Shown in pieces: positions 11,557-22,249 of a DNA stretch of 64,000 nt. The DNA is taken from NCBI GenBank assembly GCA_039621445.1, contig CP154957.1:1296504-1360503 (forward strand). The letters are read 5' to 3'. A program made the position numbers and the translations under genes. The DNA is from Euglena gracilis. Its lineage: Eukaryota; Euglenida; Euglenophyceae; Euglenales. The notes under the pieces were generated by a model that saw only the letters and a list, made by a program, of their open reading frames with translations, ran no database searches and was not told the origin of the DNA. Positions within the stretch are counted from its first letter, which is position 1; every line of letters begins with the position of its first letter.

Positions 11557-11703
11557 TGCGAGGGACGGTGCGAACCGGCTGTTCTTCGGCACGCTGGACT
11601 TCCACCACCAGCCGGAGGCTGTGACCCTGGTACAGACCAAGCTGAGTGCCAGCCCCCACATCGACTTGTCCGCCTTCCACCCCCTGGACGCAATGAAGGA
11701 GTC
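11557..11703 (+). CDS. Exon E: end of PAS domain 1 and linker
   Basis: Reads ARDGANRLFFGTLDFHHQPE, then a polar linker ...LSAFHPLDAMKES. GANRLFFGTL is the last beta strand of a PAS domain. The 3' end is set by GACCAGGGTGCTGGG, which pairs with CCATCCTG at the end of the next intron (CAGG, TG and GGG positions match). The join to exon F then reads MKES-PMVAINARG, placing the linker immediately before PAS domain 2. The offset at the 3' side is seven rather than eight, inside a six-C run. Confidence 0.6.
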
Positions 11704-12029
11704 GACCAGGGTGCTGGGTTTGTATACCGTTATTATTGAGATTTTTCATTTATTATTATTATTATTTGGCAGCCGTTTTCACCAGCAGGGAATTTCTTAC
11801 GCCCAGGAAATTTCTTAAGCTGGACCAGGTTTTGTGTAGCTTTGCGTGTGCAGTGGAGCCATCCTGTAGCATATGCTTGAGACGTGGAAAAAACAGTTTT
11901 TCCAGGTCCGGGAGGCCAAAACACATGGTTGTGGGCAATTTTAGGCAAAATTTTCGCTTTGTTTTTACTTTTTTTACCCGTTTTTGGGGTCGAAAAACGG
12001 GGCTCGAAAACAGGTTTTCCGGGTCCGGG

Positions 12030-12700
12030 AGGCCCAAAAACATGCTTTCAGGCAAAAAAAAATTCGGGGTTTTTCGACTTTTTTGACCCAAAAATGGCCG
12101 AAAAGACCGAAAAATGGCCGTAGCTCGGGCTACGCGAGGAGTTGTGGGGAAATCAAAATACGCTTAGACAGGGCATTGTAAGGGCTTCAAATTAGGTCTC
12201 CGGACATTTCCTTTGATTCCCCACCATTTTTGAGAAATTTCAGAAATTTTGATTTTTGACCCAAAAAAGGGGGACGAAAACGGCCAAGGCGCAAGCCTGC
12301 CGCGCTGTTTTGGGCCGTAAATCGGCCATATTTCGGGCTGGGCGGGGAGTTGCGGGGGAAACCAAATACCGTTAGATAGGGCATTGTAAGGGCTTCAAAT
12401 TAGGTCTCCGGACATTTCCTTTGATTTTACTTCATTTCCGGGACATTTTGGAAACATCGATATTTCGACCCCAAAAACAGCCCAAAATGGCCCCTGAAAT
12501 GGGCCAAATTTGGCCGAAAATGGCCGTAACTTGGGCTACATGAAGAGTTGGGGGAAAAATAAAACACATGTGAATAGGGCATTCCAAGCGCTTCGTTATT
12601 GCTCTCCGGACATTTTCTTTGATTTTGCTTCATTGTCGAGATATTTTGGGGAAATCGATTTTTTGGCCCAAAAATGACCCCCCCAAAAACGCCCCAAAAT
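12030..12700. repeat. Tandem repeat, three or more units of about 200 bp
   Basis: The word GGGCATTGTAAGGGCTTC (variants) followed by TCTCCGGACATTTCCTTTGAT recurs at about 12172, 12378 and 12576, with TGGCCGTAGCTCGGGCTACG-like text before each. The units are 75-85 percent similar by eye and not coding. Confidence 0.65.
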
Positions 12701-12918
12701 GGCTGTTTTGGGCCGCAAAAGCGCGCCAGAACACGGGCCAGGCATGTCGGCCGCCAAAACGGCGAATGGGGGGGGGGGCGATGGAGGGCCTCCGGGGGTA
12801 CATTTCGTCAGACGACATTTCCAGAAATAATGTTCGTTTTCTCGAAATAGGTTCGAAAAATCGATTTTTTGACCGATTTTTGGACCCTGACGAAATGGCA
12901 GAGTTGGAAGGGGGGGGT

Positions 12919-13085
12919 TCAGTCGCTCGCTACTGAAAAAGAAATTCTGGGAACGGGGCCGGGGTCATGGTGATAATCCGCGGTTTTCACGGTCTACCCA
13001 GGGAGGGTTCGACCCCCCGTTTTCCCGAGGGGTAACCTTCGCTCTTACCCATAAAGGGATAAGGACTCAGCGACCCCACCCTAAC
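12919..13085 (-). repeat. Dispersed repeat with TTCGA box, copy 1
   Basis: On the minus strand it reads GGGGTCGCTGAGTCCTTATC, CCTTTATGGGTAAGAGCGAAG, then ACCCCTCGGGAAAACG and GGTCGAACCCTCC, ending in a CAGTAGCGAGCGACTG word. A second copy with the same order of words is at 52660-52797. The internal GGTTCGAACCC-like box resembles an RNA polymerase III B box, so a tRNA-related SINE is one possibility. No full tRNA fold was established. Confidence 0.55.
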
Positions 13086-14397
13086 CCCCCGGGGGGTCCA
13101 ACCAGCAAGCACCTTTTTTTCAAGACAGCAGCTCCCAGCCGAGCTGTGGTAGCCCCCCCCGGGGGGGTCGAACAGAAATATCGCAGCTCAACAAAGCCGG
13201 GCTGGGCTGAAAGAATTTTGGCACAAAGCGGCAAAAAAAGTTGTTTTTTTGAAAAATGGCCAAAAATGGCCATTTTTGGTACTTTTGGGGGTTTTACCGC
13301 AAGTTTTTGGCCCACAAGAGCAAGAACAAGAACAAGAAAAACAAGCAAGACGATAATAAAGAAGAATAACCCCGAACAGGGTGCTGAGTCGTCGGTTTGA
13401 GTGAAGTCAAAGTTTCCAGGGCCATGTGAGAGGGGGTAGTTACCATCCCTGCAGGTCGCCAAGAGGCCTCGGCAGGTGAACCAAATTCTGAAGGAAACGT
13501 CTTGGTGGGCTAAGGGAAATGGCAACAGTAAAAGCCATAGGAACGCCCCATGTGCCCTTAAATAAATTTTCCCATAACTCTCTATGGACCAGGATATGCC
13601 ATTTTTCGACCCATTTTGGGTATTTTGTGCTCAAAAAATCGCGAAATGCAAAATATCTCCAAAATGAAGCAAGAATGCTTTCTACAGGACCACATGATAT
13701 CGCACATGTCATTTGTCCCGTCCAGGATAAAATAATAAGTGTATTATAGTTTTTGCTTTTGCAAGAATACCGTATGGTCTTCTCGTTGTTATCATCATCA
13801 TCATATTAGTAGCATTATTATGCTTGTCAACGAGCTTACGTTGATAGAACCGGGACCAAAAAAGTTTTTTTTTCTGGAGATTTTGCTTTTGTTTTCAGTG
13901 TCCAAAATTTTCATTGCGTTCTTTTTTTTTTAAGGAAACAGCAAAAATATTTTTTGGCTATTTGAAGGATTTGGCTTATTTTTGTAATTATTAGTTTGCA
14001 TGAACAAAATTTTTCTCGTTCAATTTTCCCCGTTGTTTCCTGAACCAGAATTAACCTCCCATCCCCCTTAGCACACAAACAGACCCCGGAAGAGGGAACA
14101 TATGTGGCCTGCTTCCATATACACAGGGTTTCAAAATCATCAGCGCGGAGTGTGGAAACCTTTTAAAAATGACTAAAAATGGTAATTTTGAGGGTTTTTT
14201 TGCTGTTTTTGCCAATTTTTTGAAAATTGTGACCCCGCCTCCCAGATGGAGGCTCAGCCAGCTTTTTTCCCCATCCAGCACTTTTTTCCAGCGGCCGGTC
14301 GTTTAAGTGGGGTTTAACAATTCCCTGGTCAGAGCAGTGCTTTTTCCTTGTTTTTTTTTAATCTACTGTTATTGTGCATAATTTTTTTGTTGGCGCC

Positions 14398-14465
14398 TGT
14401 GTGTGTGTGTGTGTGTGTGTAGATAGATAGATAGACAGACAGACAGATAGATAGATAGATAGAAA
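14398..14465. repeat. GTGT / GATA / GACA microsatellite
   Basis: (GT)n followed by (AGAT)n and (AGAC)n runs. The serine/threonine/histidine open frames across it are artefacts. Confidence 0.85.
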
Positions 14466-14755
14466 GTAATTTTTTATTCCCCCTTCCCTGGGAAGCTGGG
14501 CTTTCATCTTGCTGCTCACATTGAGCTGTGTTGCCAGAAAACTTGAACAAAAGGTTCTGGATTTCCCGGTGGATTCCAACAAGAAGAATGTGTCACAGGC
14601 ACAGTATGTGTTTTTATAAGCAGGAAACGACATCTTGAAATGAGTGCTGTTCCTGACTTGTCAGGTGACCACTTCCTTTTTGTGGTTTGCGTTTTACAAA
14701 AAAATCTGGGTTTGAAATCAAGTCGGTATCGCTGTGCACCCCCCCATCCTGTCCC

Positions 14756-14866
14756 CCCAATGGTGGCCATCAACGCCCGAGGCGTCGTGCTGTACTGCAA
14801 CCAGGCCACCACCCACCTCTTCCGCTGGAAGAGGGCAGAGCTGGTGGGGAGCAACGTCAAGATATT
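14756..14866 (+). CDS. Exon F: PAS domain 2 core
   Basis: Reads PMVAINARGVVLYCNQATTH, then LFRWKRAELVGSNVKI and two bases of the next codon. It is a textbook PAS N-terminal half: VAINxxGVVLYxNQAxxxLF..KRxELVGxNVKI. The 3' end follows from GCCCAGGAGGGCTG, with CAG at 14870-14872 pairing with CTG at 17203-17205. Splicing completes NVKI-LMAEPF in frame (phase 2). The upstream boundary falls within a run of six C and may be off by one. Confidence 0.8.
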
Positions 14867-15480
14867 GCCCAGGAGGGCTGAACTGAGTTCCGCTGACCCC
14901 TTCTATCATTCGAATTTTCTCTCCCCATGGTTTTGTTTCTTTTTTGTTTTCTGGTTGTTCTTGGGTTGATGTCGAGAACATTTGAATTTTATTTTATTTA
15001 TTTTCATTTTTCTTTATTTGCATTCATTTTTATTTTTCATTATTTATTTTTTAGCAGCAAAAAGAGGCTTTTTTTTGAAACAAGAGGACCAGAAAGTTGG
15101 TGTGGCTGAGCCCACTTTTTGGGTTTCCTCTTCCTGCAATACGATGTTGGGATACCCGCTTTGGGGGGGGGGTCAGTTATCGTTTTCCCTTGTGTCAGTC
15201 AATTTGTCACTCCTCTTCCATGCAAGTGATGGGGGACAGGGATGCCGAAAAGTGCCATAAAATGAAGTTTTTTTGGGTGGTTTTTGTGATCGATACGGAT
15301 CCATACCGATATCCAATCCGTGGGATCCATATCCAATCCAAGAATTTTTTGGTGAAATTAGTTTTTCAAATGCTCAAAAATGCGCTCTCATGAGTCAGGA
15401 AGGTCATCGTTTATTTTCATAATTGATTTTCTTTTGCCCCAGGTGGCAGTTGTGACCCCCTCCCGCGATTTTCGCCCAGG

Positions 15481-15914
15481 GTAAACCCTCCCCCCAAATA
15501 ATACCCCCCCCAAATAACACCCCAAAATAATACCCCCCCCAAATAATACCCCCTTGGGGTCTGACTTTGGTCGGGGTAATACCCCCCCCCCCAAGTTTCG
15601 GGCCAAAGGCCCAGATTTTGACCTGAAAATGTAGGTAAAAATCAAAATCTCTGACAACAAATTACGAAATTCCGAAATCAGAAATCGATTTTTCTTGATC
15701 ATCTGACCTCCAAAAAATGCTAAATTTCATTTTTAAAAAAGTGCAAAAAATGACCCCAAAGGGGGGTTTTGGCGCTATTTCGGCTTCTACGGGACTTCGG
15801 AAAATTTCGAAAATTTTGGGGTGCTATTACCCCCCCCCCCAAATGATACCCCCCTCGGCCGGGACTTTGGGTGAAAAAATCATGTCCCGGGGGGTATTAT
15901 TTAGGGGGGTTTAC
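15481..15914. repeat. Foldback element, GTAAACCCTCCCCCC...GGGGGGTTTAC
   Basis: The left end GTAAACCCTCCCCCCAAATA and the right end TATTTAGGGGGGTTTAC are inverted. The interior has further CCCAAATAATACCCC words. Related blocks lie near 2390, 6565 and 25400-25610. Confidence 0.75.
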
Positions 15915-15944
15915 TTTTTGTTCCCCCTCTGTGGCCGCTGAAAA

Positions 15945-16260
15945 GGCCAGTAGCAAGATTGCAACAAAAGGCGGAAATTTGTCAAAGTTGGCCAAAATTT
16001 GGTCAAAAAATTGGCCAACCCTTTTTTTGGCCCACTTTGGGCCACTTTGGGCCTTTTTTTTTGGTCGCTTTTGGTAACTTTGGCCACTTTTGGTCAGTTT
16101 TTGTCCACTCTTGTCCATTTTTTGCCACTGTTGACCATTTTTGGCTTTTTGGCCATTTTGGATTTCTGTTGGCAAAAAAATGGCCAAAAAATGGCCAAAA
16201 GTGGGTAAAAATGCTTAAAAGTGGTAAAAATGGTCAAAATGGCCAAAAAAAATAGCAAAA
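15945..16260. repeat. TTTTGGCC / GGCCAAAA array
   Basis: Irregular low-complexity array built from TTTTTGGCCA words that switches to GGCCAAAAA words after about 16170, so the two halves can fold together. Similar arrays occur at 21280-22090, 26260-26500, 27110-27310, 30585-30825 and 50400-50660. Confidence 0.7.
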
Positions 16261-16392
16261 AAATAAATAAATAGCAAATAAATAAGAAAAGTGTTCATAC
16301 ATCCCCATGTGCCGCTGGTTGGGGGGGGGGGGGCAAAAATTGGGGCCGTCTGAAGGCATTTCACAGAAAGTTTTTGGCACATTGCGCTGAAA

Positions 16393-16708
16393 CCATGCCG
16401 TTGCTTAACAGCTGTCCTCCCCCCCGGGGGGGGGGGGGGTGGCTGACTGGTTTTTGGGCCAAGAGACCCCGGGGGTCTCTTGTGGTGGGGTAGGCCCGAA
16501 AATGAAAAAGTGGCGGGCCTGACGCCGAAGGCGCCGGAAATTTTTTGGATTTTTGAGACTTTTTGGCAAACTTTCATTGCCTCCTGAAGAGTGGCCGATC
16601 CCCCCGGGGGGGGGGCGGGGGGAAAAGTGACTGACTGGGTTTTCCGGAAAAAGTGATTGACTGGTTTTTACAGAGTGAAAAGTGACGGATCGCTAAGCAA
16701 TGGTATGG
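16393..16708. repeat. CATACCATTGCTTA-family foldback, copy 2
   Basis: CCATGCCGTTGCTTAACAG at the left and CGCTAAGCAATGGTATGG at the right. The interior shares GCCGGAAATTTTTTGGA-like text and TTTCATTGCCTCCTGAAGA with copy 1 at 4767-5070. Confidence 0.75.
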
Positions 16709-17210
16709 CTGAAACCCATACCTCCCCCCTTTTTGTCCAATGACCATTAATGTACATCTCCGACCGAGGGGGGGGGGTTGTTAGACAAGGGGATGGCCCC
16801 AGGTGGGGAGACCCCCTCCCCTCCGGGGTCTTGAAAAGAAGCCTGGTGGTGCAGGCAGTTAGGTGGGGTGGCAGAAACCAGCGAAAGGGGAAATATGCGT
16901 TTTTTAGTTTTTGCGGTGTTTTGCAGTGCTTTCCAGGGGGGAACTGCGCAGCAAATTCTCTATTTAACTGATTTGTGGTTAATTTCCCTTGGATTCCAGA
17001 GTGGCCGACCCGGTAACTGACCGGTTTTCAAGTAACTGACTGGTTTTCCGAAGAACAGAAAGTGACTGACTGGTTTTTTGAAGAATGGAATTGACCCTCT
17101 CCCCCCGGGGGTCGGCAAAAAAAAGACTGTCCAGGTCCGCATCCCATCCCGCAGGCTTTTCCGCCGCAATGGTGGTCCAGGCGGAACTGCCGTCCGGCCC
17201 CCCTGCGCCT

Positions 17211-17268
17211 GATGGCAGAGCCGTTCGCCTCCGCCCATGATGGGTTCCTGCGTCGGTACGTGGAGCGG
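17211..17268 (+). CDS. Exon G: PAS domain 2, MAEPFASAHDGFLRRY segment
   Basis: A 58-nt exon reading (L)MAEPFASAHDGFLRRYVER. It is the equivalent of exon C in PAS domain 1 and is spliced in phase 2 at its start and phase 0 at its end. The 3' end is fixed by GGCCAGAGAGAGTCCCC, whose CAGAGAG stem pairs with CTCTCTG at 24834-24840. The frame also runs on a few codons into the intron, which would spoil the PAS pattern. Confidence 0.85.
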
Positions 17269-17999
17269 GGCCAGAGAGAGTCCCCAAAGGTGGACTAGGG
17301 TTGGGCGGGGGGGGGGGGGTTACACCCCCTGCTGTTGACCTCTGGGGGTTGGAAGGATCCGGTCTGATTGGCCATCCGAAGGCAGGGGAGGGCGTCGCTT
17401 AAGCTGGAGGAGACCCCTATCCCGGGGGGGGGGGGGGCAGCCAGCCAGCCCCCCCATCGACGGATTTCGTTCCTGAGAAGGCAGTATGGTACCAAAATTT
17501 TCGCCTCCGGGGGAGGTTCCGGTATGCTGTAATATTGGACAAAAAAATGGACTGTCTCGCTCAGATTTTGGTTGTGGAGTTCAAATGTTGACTTAGCTCA
17601 CAGATTCAATTTTCCTGCAACCAAAATTACCTCACGTCCGTCCTAGTTCCACTTCCAATTCCATTTGCACCCCTGGGGGATGGGGGTCAGCCAGCAGCTG
17701 TTTTCCAGCCAGCCCAAGCTTTGCAGCCTCTAAGTGCTTCACCCCGAAGAAGGTGCCGGTCCGAACCTGGCCATTTTCACGGGAAAGCTGGCTTGGTCGG
17801 CAGCACCGGGGCCCAAACCCGACCCCCTCCCTGGGGTGTTCCTCCCATGTCCCACCCCTGAGGTTGGTAAATTGAATCCTGGCGGAGATAGATAACCCGC
17901 CAGGCCTTCCTGTGCAGTCCTGCCAACATTTACTTATTAAAAAAGTGTTTACATGGCAGCCATAACTAAACGCCCTGTTTGGTTTATATCTGCCAAGTG

Positions 18000-18292
18000 T
18001 GTGTGTGAGTATGTATGTATATATATGAACATCTATATCTACTATATCTATTTCCATATCTATATCTATATCCATATCTATATCTATGTCTATGTCTATA
18101 TCTATATCTATATCCATATCTATATATATGTATATATCTATGTCTATATCTATATCTATATCTACATCGATATCGATATCGATATCTGCATATAAATATA
18201 CATACATATATATATATATATATAGAAATCTGTACAAAAATATAAATGTGTGGATGGATGGATGGATGGATGGATGGATGGATGGACATATC
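18000..18292. repeat. TATATC and GGAT microsatellites
   Basis: Imperfect (TATATC)n from about 18000 to 18235, followed by (GGAT)n at 18250-18290. Long tyrosine/isoleucine and Asp/Ile open frames are artefacts. Confidence 0.9.
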
Positions 18293-19119
18293 TTAGGCGG
18301 CCGGATTCGCACCTAAGCTTTTTCATGTTGGTTTGCGCATATGTGCAAATCCACAAAATTGTTATTTTGACTGTGTGGCTCCGGGGGGTTTGAAAACACG
18401 CTGACAAGCGAGGGGGGGAAAAAAGGCCAAAAATTTTTTCCGTTTTTGGCGATGTGACCCCTTTGCTTTGGCGAAAAATGGTGTTTTTGGGATGGTCCAG
18501 AAATGGGCTCCGCACGTCGAAACCCCCGGGACCTCCCCCCCCCGGAGTAAAAAAAAAAATGCAAAAAAGGCGGCACAGGAATGGGACCTTTACTGCTCTT
18601 CTTGCTCCTTTCAGCGGTTTCCCCGGGTGAGCCCGAGCTGCCAGCGGTGTGCGTCCTGGATGTTTGCCGGACTTCTTCTCTTGCAGGCACCTTGGTGTGG
18701 TGTGTTTGGGGAGTTTGACAAAGCGCGGGAAGGGTGTGCCGGGGTGTGTGGATGTGGTGTGACCGAGCCGGTGGGAAGGACGCAGGGTAAGGAAGGTGAG
18801 TGCAGGGTGTTTGGCAAGGGATGCACAGGGAGGAAGAGATAGGGTGAAGTAGGGAAGAAAAGCAGAGGAAGCAGGGAACGAAAGGGATGGACGTCACCCC
18901 CCGATTTATGCCTGGGACCCGCACAACCAACCAGTTTTGTGGCAAAGAACCCGGCGAAGAAGCCCAACCATTGAAGAACAAAAATTGTGTTTATGCACGC
19001 AAATGCGCGCAAACATATTTTTGTTTGTGCGCACATTTGTGTCCATAAAAACAATTTTGTTCTTCAAGGATTGTGCTTTAAAACCAATTTCCAGGGCCCG
19101 ACACCTGTCTTGAAAATCG

Positions 19120-20345
19120 ACTAACATTAACGAATTTTAGCAGGGGCGCCGTTACAATGAAACGATTTTCAAGACAAGCGCCGTCACAATGAAACTATTT
19201 TCAAGACAGGTGCCGTTACAATAAAACGATTTTCAAGACAGGCGCCCGTTTCTTTGTAGTTGGGAGACAGGCAGCTGGTAAACTGGTGGAACAGATTACA
19301 ACGCGCAGTGTGTGTGGAGACTGGCGTCCGTCCCAGAGCATCGCCAGATTGAACCGCAACTTGCTTGAAGAGATGGGCAACCTGTCCCATCTTCGCCAGC
19401 ATATTTTTCATTGACCCCACCACGAAGTACAATTGTTTTTGGCCATCAGAGTTTATCGTCAGTTCCAGGGATTTTTCTGTCAACTGGCAAACACCTCCGC
19501 AAGCAACCCAGTTCGAAACGCAAAAACGAGGAGGTTCCAGCGCTGGTTTTCCAACAGGTTCTTGGGATTGAATTGTGTCGACAATGAAAACAATTCAGCC
19601 TCTGGCAAAATCCCAGAGTCCTGTTTTTGAGCAGCTATGATGGCCTTCTGTGCGCGTTCTCGCTTCAAAGCGGGTGGGATGATTTCATTCAGCAAAGGAA
19701 ATTGCCGGGCTGCTGAGGCCACAAGGGCACCATCCGGGACCCTTTCGTTGTACACTCGCATCAAGGCGTTTGCATAATTTCGCCAAGAATCGGCCGACGT
19801 CTCTCGCACTGACACATTCTGTTCCTCACGTTGTTTGTTGCAAGTATCAATGGCTTCCTGCTCATCAAACAAAAAAAAAAACTGCCTGAATGCAGCGACG
19901 TCCCCATGCACGCAAAAACTCATCAATGGATGAGTATTCCACCCAGTTGATCACAAAGATCAACGAAGGACAAAAAATGAGCCAAACTAGCTCGCTGCAC
20001 GTTCTGAGAACCAGGCGTTTTTTGAGGCGGAGACGTGAAAAGTGGGCCGTTAACAGGGTCCTCGGGATCGTTTTTCACCTCAGCAGCAGCTTTTCGCATC
20101 TCAGCAACGAAAACTCCAGGGATGGAGGGGCTTTCAGACTGGCCTCCCACACGAGGTTTTGCCGCTTGGCCATCAAGAAGAATCGATGAAAAAAATAAAG
20201 AATCCAAATCTCACGTTTCACCGGACCAATTTCATCACATCACTCATTTCCACATTAACGGATTTTAGCAGGGGCGCCGTTACAAGGAAACGATTTTCGA
20301 GACCGGCGCCGTTACAATAAAACGATTTTGAAGACAGGCGCCCCC
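19120..20345 (-). mobile_element. Degenerate minus-strand element with gag-like ORF pieces
   Basis: Bordered by tandem units of about 31 bp containing CGATTTTCAAGACAGGCGCC, three at about 19145-19252 and two at 20275-20345. Between them the minus strand has three open pieces in changing frames: 20207-19923, 19926-19480 and 19483-19184. The middle one is rich in Ala/Glu/Arg helices (SWRNYANALMRVYNERVPDG). Across the first overlap, an alternative frame reads WVEYSSIDEFLRAWGRR, which suggests an indel. The pattern resembles a retroelement capsid-type protein, but no diagnostic motif (zinc knuckle, RT) is present and the family is not identified. Confidence 0.4.
19480..19926 (-). pseudogene. Gag-like ORF fragment (148 codons)
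   Basis: Open frame with natural-looking composition: helix-rich, containing DTCNKQREEQNVSVRETSAD and FNPKNLLENQRWNLLVFAFR. It begins and ends inside continuing frames of neighbouring pieces, so it looks like the central part of a longer protein broken by frameshifts. A homopolymer of ten A at about 19870 sits near the upstream break. Function unknown. Confidence 0.35.
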
Positions 20346-20624
20346 CACCCACCCAGCCCGACGCGGGACCCCCCCCCCCGGGGGACCCCCCAAAAATCGG
20401 GCCGTCTGAGGGCATTTCCCAAAAAAAATTGGCGTAAAGCGTCGAAACCAACCAAGGCTTAGGACCCCCCGGGGGGGTCCAGCCGCGGACCCACTCACCT
20501 CACCCCCGGGGGAGGGGGGGGGCCTTCTGCCTTAAAAAGAAGCCTGGTAGGCGCCGTTTTCTTGACAAAAACCACAAAAAAAACTTGACAAAAATCCACC
20601 CTGCGGGTTACTAATTGTCGAACG

Positions 20625-20770
20625 TTGTTCAAGACAGGCGTGCGGGCCCTGCGAAATAGGTTTTAGAACAATCGACTGCCCTAATGGGTTTAGCAGGGGC
20701 GCAGAGCGGCCTTGCGCCTTGGGGCCACTCGGCGCCCCTGCTAAAACCATTAGTGCAGTCGATTTTTGTA
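20625..20770. repeat. Inverted repeat with GCAGGGGCGC ends
   Basis: ACAATCGACTGCCCTAATGG...GCAGGGGCGC and GGCGCCCCTGC...CCATTAGTGCAGTCGAT face each other around a short centre (about 20668-20765). The same GCAGGGGCGCCG word occurs at the borders of the neighbouring element. Confidence 0.55.
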
Positions 20771-21019
20771 TAAACGCCCATGAACGAAAAAAACCGGTGT
20801 GACAATGGGGCTGTGACAGAGCGGGCCACCGAGAAACATAATTTGGTGGGTTTGTCACATCGTTTATCGACGGTGTCAGTCAGTCCATGGGCACTAATTT
20901 GTGCACGAACAAAATCGTGTTTGTAGGGGCAAATACGTGCACAAACAAAACTACTTTCATGGGTTCTGAGTGGTCGATAAATGCTGTGGCAAAACACAAC
21001 CACCAAGCACCAGAAATCG

Positions 21020-21027
21020 CTGGTGGT
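21020..21027. repeat. Target-site duplication, left (CTGGTGGT)
   Basis: Perfect 8-bp direct repeat of 22234-22241, flanking the element between them. Confidence 0.85.
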
Positions 21028-22233
21028 CAGGCACCTATGCCGACCGCAGCCGACCGCAGCCGACCGCAGCCGACCGCGGCCGACCGCGGGTTTCAGGACT
21101 GTCATAGGTGGGGTGCCGACTGCAGCCGACCGCAGCCGACCGCAGCCGACCGCAGCCGACCGCAGCCGACCGCGCAACTTTTTTTCTAATTGATGTCAAT
21201 TTTTCAGTGAGAATGAGGAATTAGGCTCATTTTTATCCCAGATGTTGAGATTTTTCTGGCTCATCTAGCTCATGTTGTCACTTTTGGCCACTTTTGGCCA
21301 CTTTTGGCCATTTTTGGTCGCTTTTGTCCCCTTTTGGCCCATTTGTCACCATAATTCACCCATTTTGACCTATTTTGACATTTTTTGGCCACTTTTTGCC
21401 CACTTCTTGTAATTTTTGGCCATTTTGTCCTGCTCTTGGGCCATTTTGGGCCATTTTGGGCCATTTTTGACCATTTAAAGCCATTTTCGACCTTTTCTTT
21501 TGTTATTTTTGCCCATTTTTTTGGTCTCTTTTTGGTCCAATTTGACCATTTTGAGCATTTTGCGCCAGTTTGTTGCCAAAAGTGAACAAAAGCTGCTAAA
21601 ATGACCCAAATTGGCCAAAAGCAGGGTCATTTTGGGCCATTTTTGGCTTTTTTGGACCACATTGGGCATTTTTTTTTGTTATTTTTGCCTGCTTTTGGAA
21701 CTTTTGGCCATTTTAACCATTTTTTGCCACTTTTAGGCCATTTTTAGGTCACGTTTGACTGCTCTTCATGTCAAAAGCAACAAAAAGACGTTTAAAGTGG
21801 CCTGAAAGTGGCCAGAAGTGGGTAAAAAAATGGCCAACAGCAGAGAAAAGTGGTCAAAAGTGGGTTAAAGAGGCCAAAAGTGGTCAAAAGCGGTCAAAGC
21901 AAAGCAACAGCTGGCCAAAGCCCAGCAAAAAGTGGGCAAAAGCAACAAAAGAGACCAAAAGAAAGCAAAAGGCAGGAAATAATGGGCAAAGGCAGCAAAA
22001 ATCGACCAAAAGTCGGCAACAGTGGCCAAAAGCAGTCCAAAAGCATCAAAAACTGGCCAAAAGCAGCGAAAAGTGGCCAAAAGTCGGCAACAGTGGATTG
22101 TGTGATTGTGATATATGCTCACTTTTTGTTGGCCTGCCCCCCACCTACAGCCAACTATTTTGCCGACCGCAGCCGACCGCAGCCGACCGCAGCCGACCGC
22201 GGGCTAAACTTTGGAATCTGTCATAGGTGCTTG
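21028..22233. mobile_element. hAT-like non-autonomous element, copy 1 (1206 bp)
   Basis: Terminal inverted repeats CAGGCACCTATG and CATAGGTGCTTG are flanked by a perfect 8-bp duplication (CTGGTGGT). Inside each end is an array of AGCCGACCGC decamers. The centre is a long TTTTGGCC array that turns into GGCCAAAA, so the whole element folds. No transposase is encoded. Eight-bp duplications with short inverted repeats are typical of hAT elements (established); the family assignment is inferred from that alone. A shorter second copy lies at 30374-30926. Confidence 0.8.
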
Positions 22234-22241
22234 CTGGTGGT
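22234..22241. repeat. Target-site duplication, right (CTGGTGGT)
   Basis: Identical to 21020-21027. Confidence 0.85.
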
Positions 22242-22249
22242 TCGCGTGT

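Larger units (their letters stand above)
11704..14755 (+). other. Intron E/F (about 3.05 kb)
   Basis: CAGGGTGCTGGG at the 5' end is complementary to CCCCCCATCCTG at the 3' end. It contains a tandem repeat of about 200 bp at 12030-12700, one copy of a TTCGA-containing repeat at 12919-13085, and a GTGT/GATA microsatellite at 14398-14465. No exon was recognised inside. Confidence 0.55.
14867..17210 (+). other. Nonconventional intron F/G (2344 nt)
   Basis: Starts GCCCAGGAGG and ends CCCCCTGCGCCT: CAG at +4..+6, CTG at -8..-6, no GT-AG. It contains the TATTATTT-family foldback (15481-15914), a GGCC/AAAA-TTTT array (15950-16250) and the second CATACCATTGCTTA foldback (16393-16708). Confidence 0.8.

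Noticed and set aside
21040-21175. Regularly spaced decamers suggesting a CRISPR array
   Set aside because: Pure tandem AGCCGACCGC units with no spacers, lying inside the ends of a eukaryotic hAT-like element.
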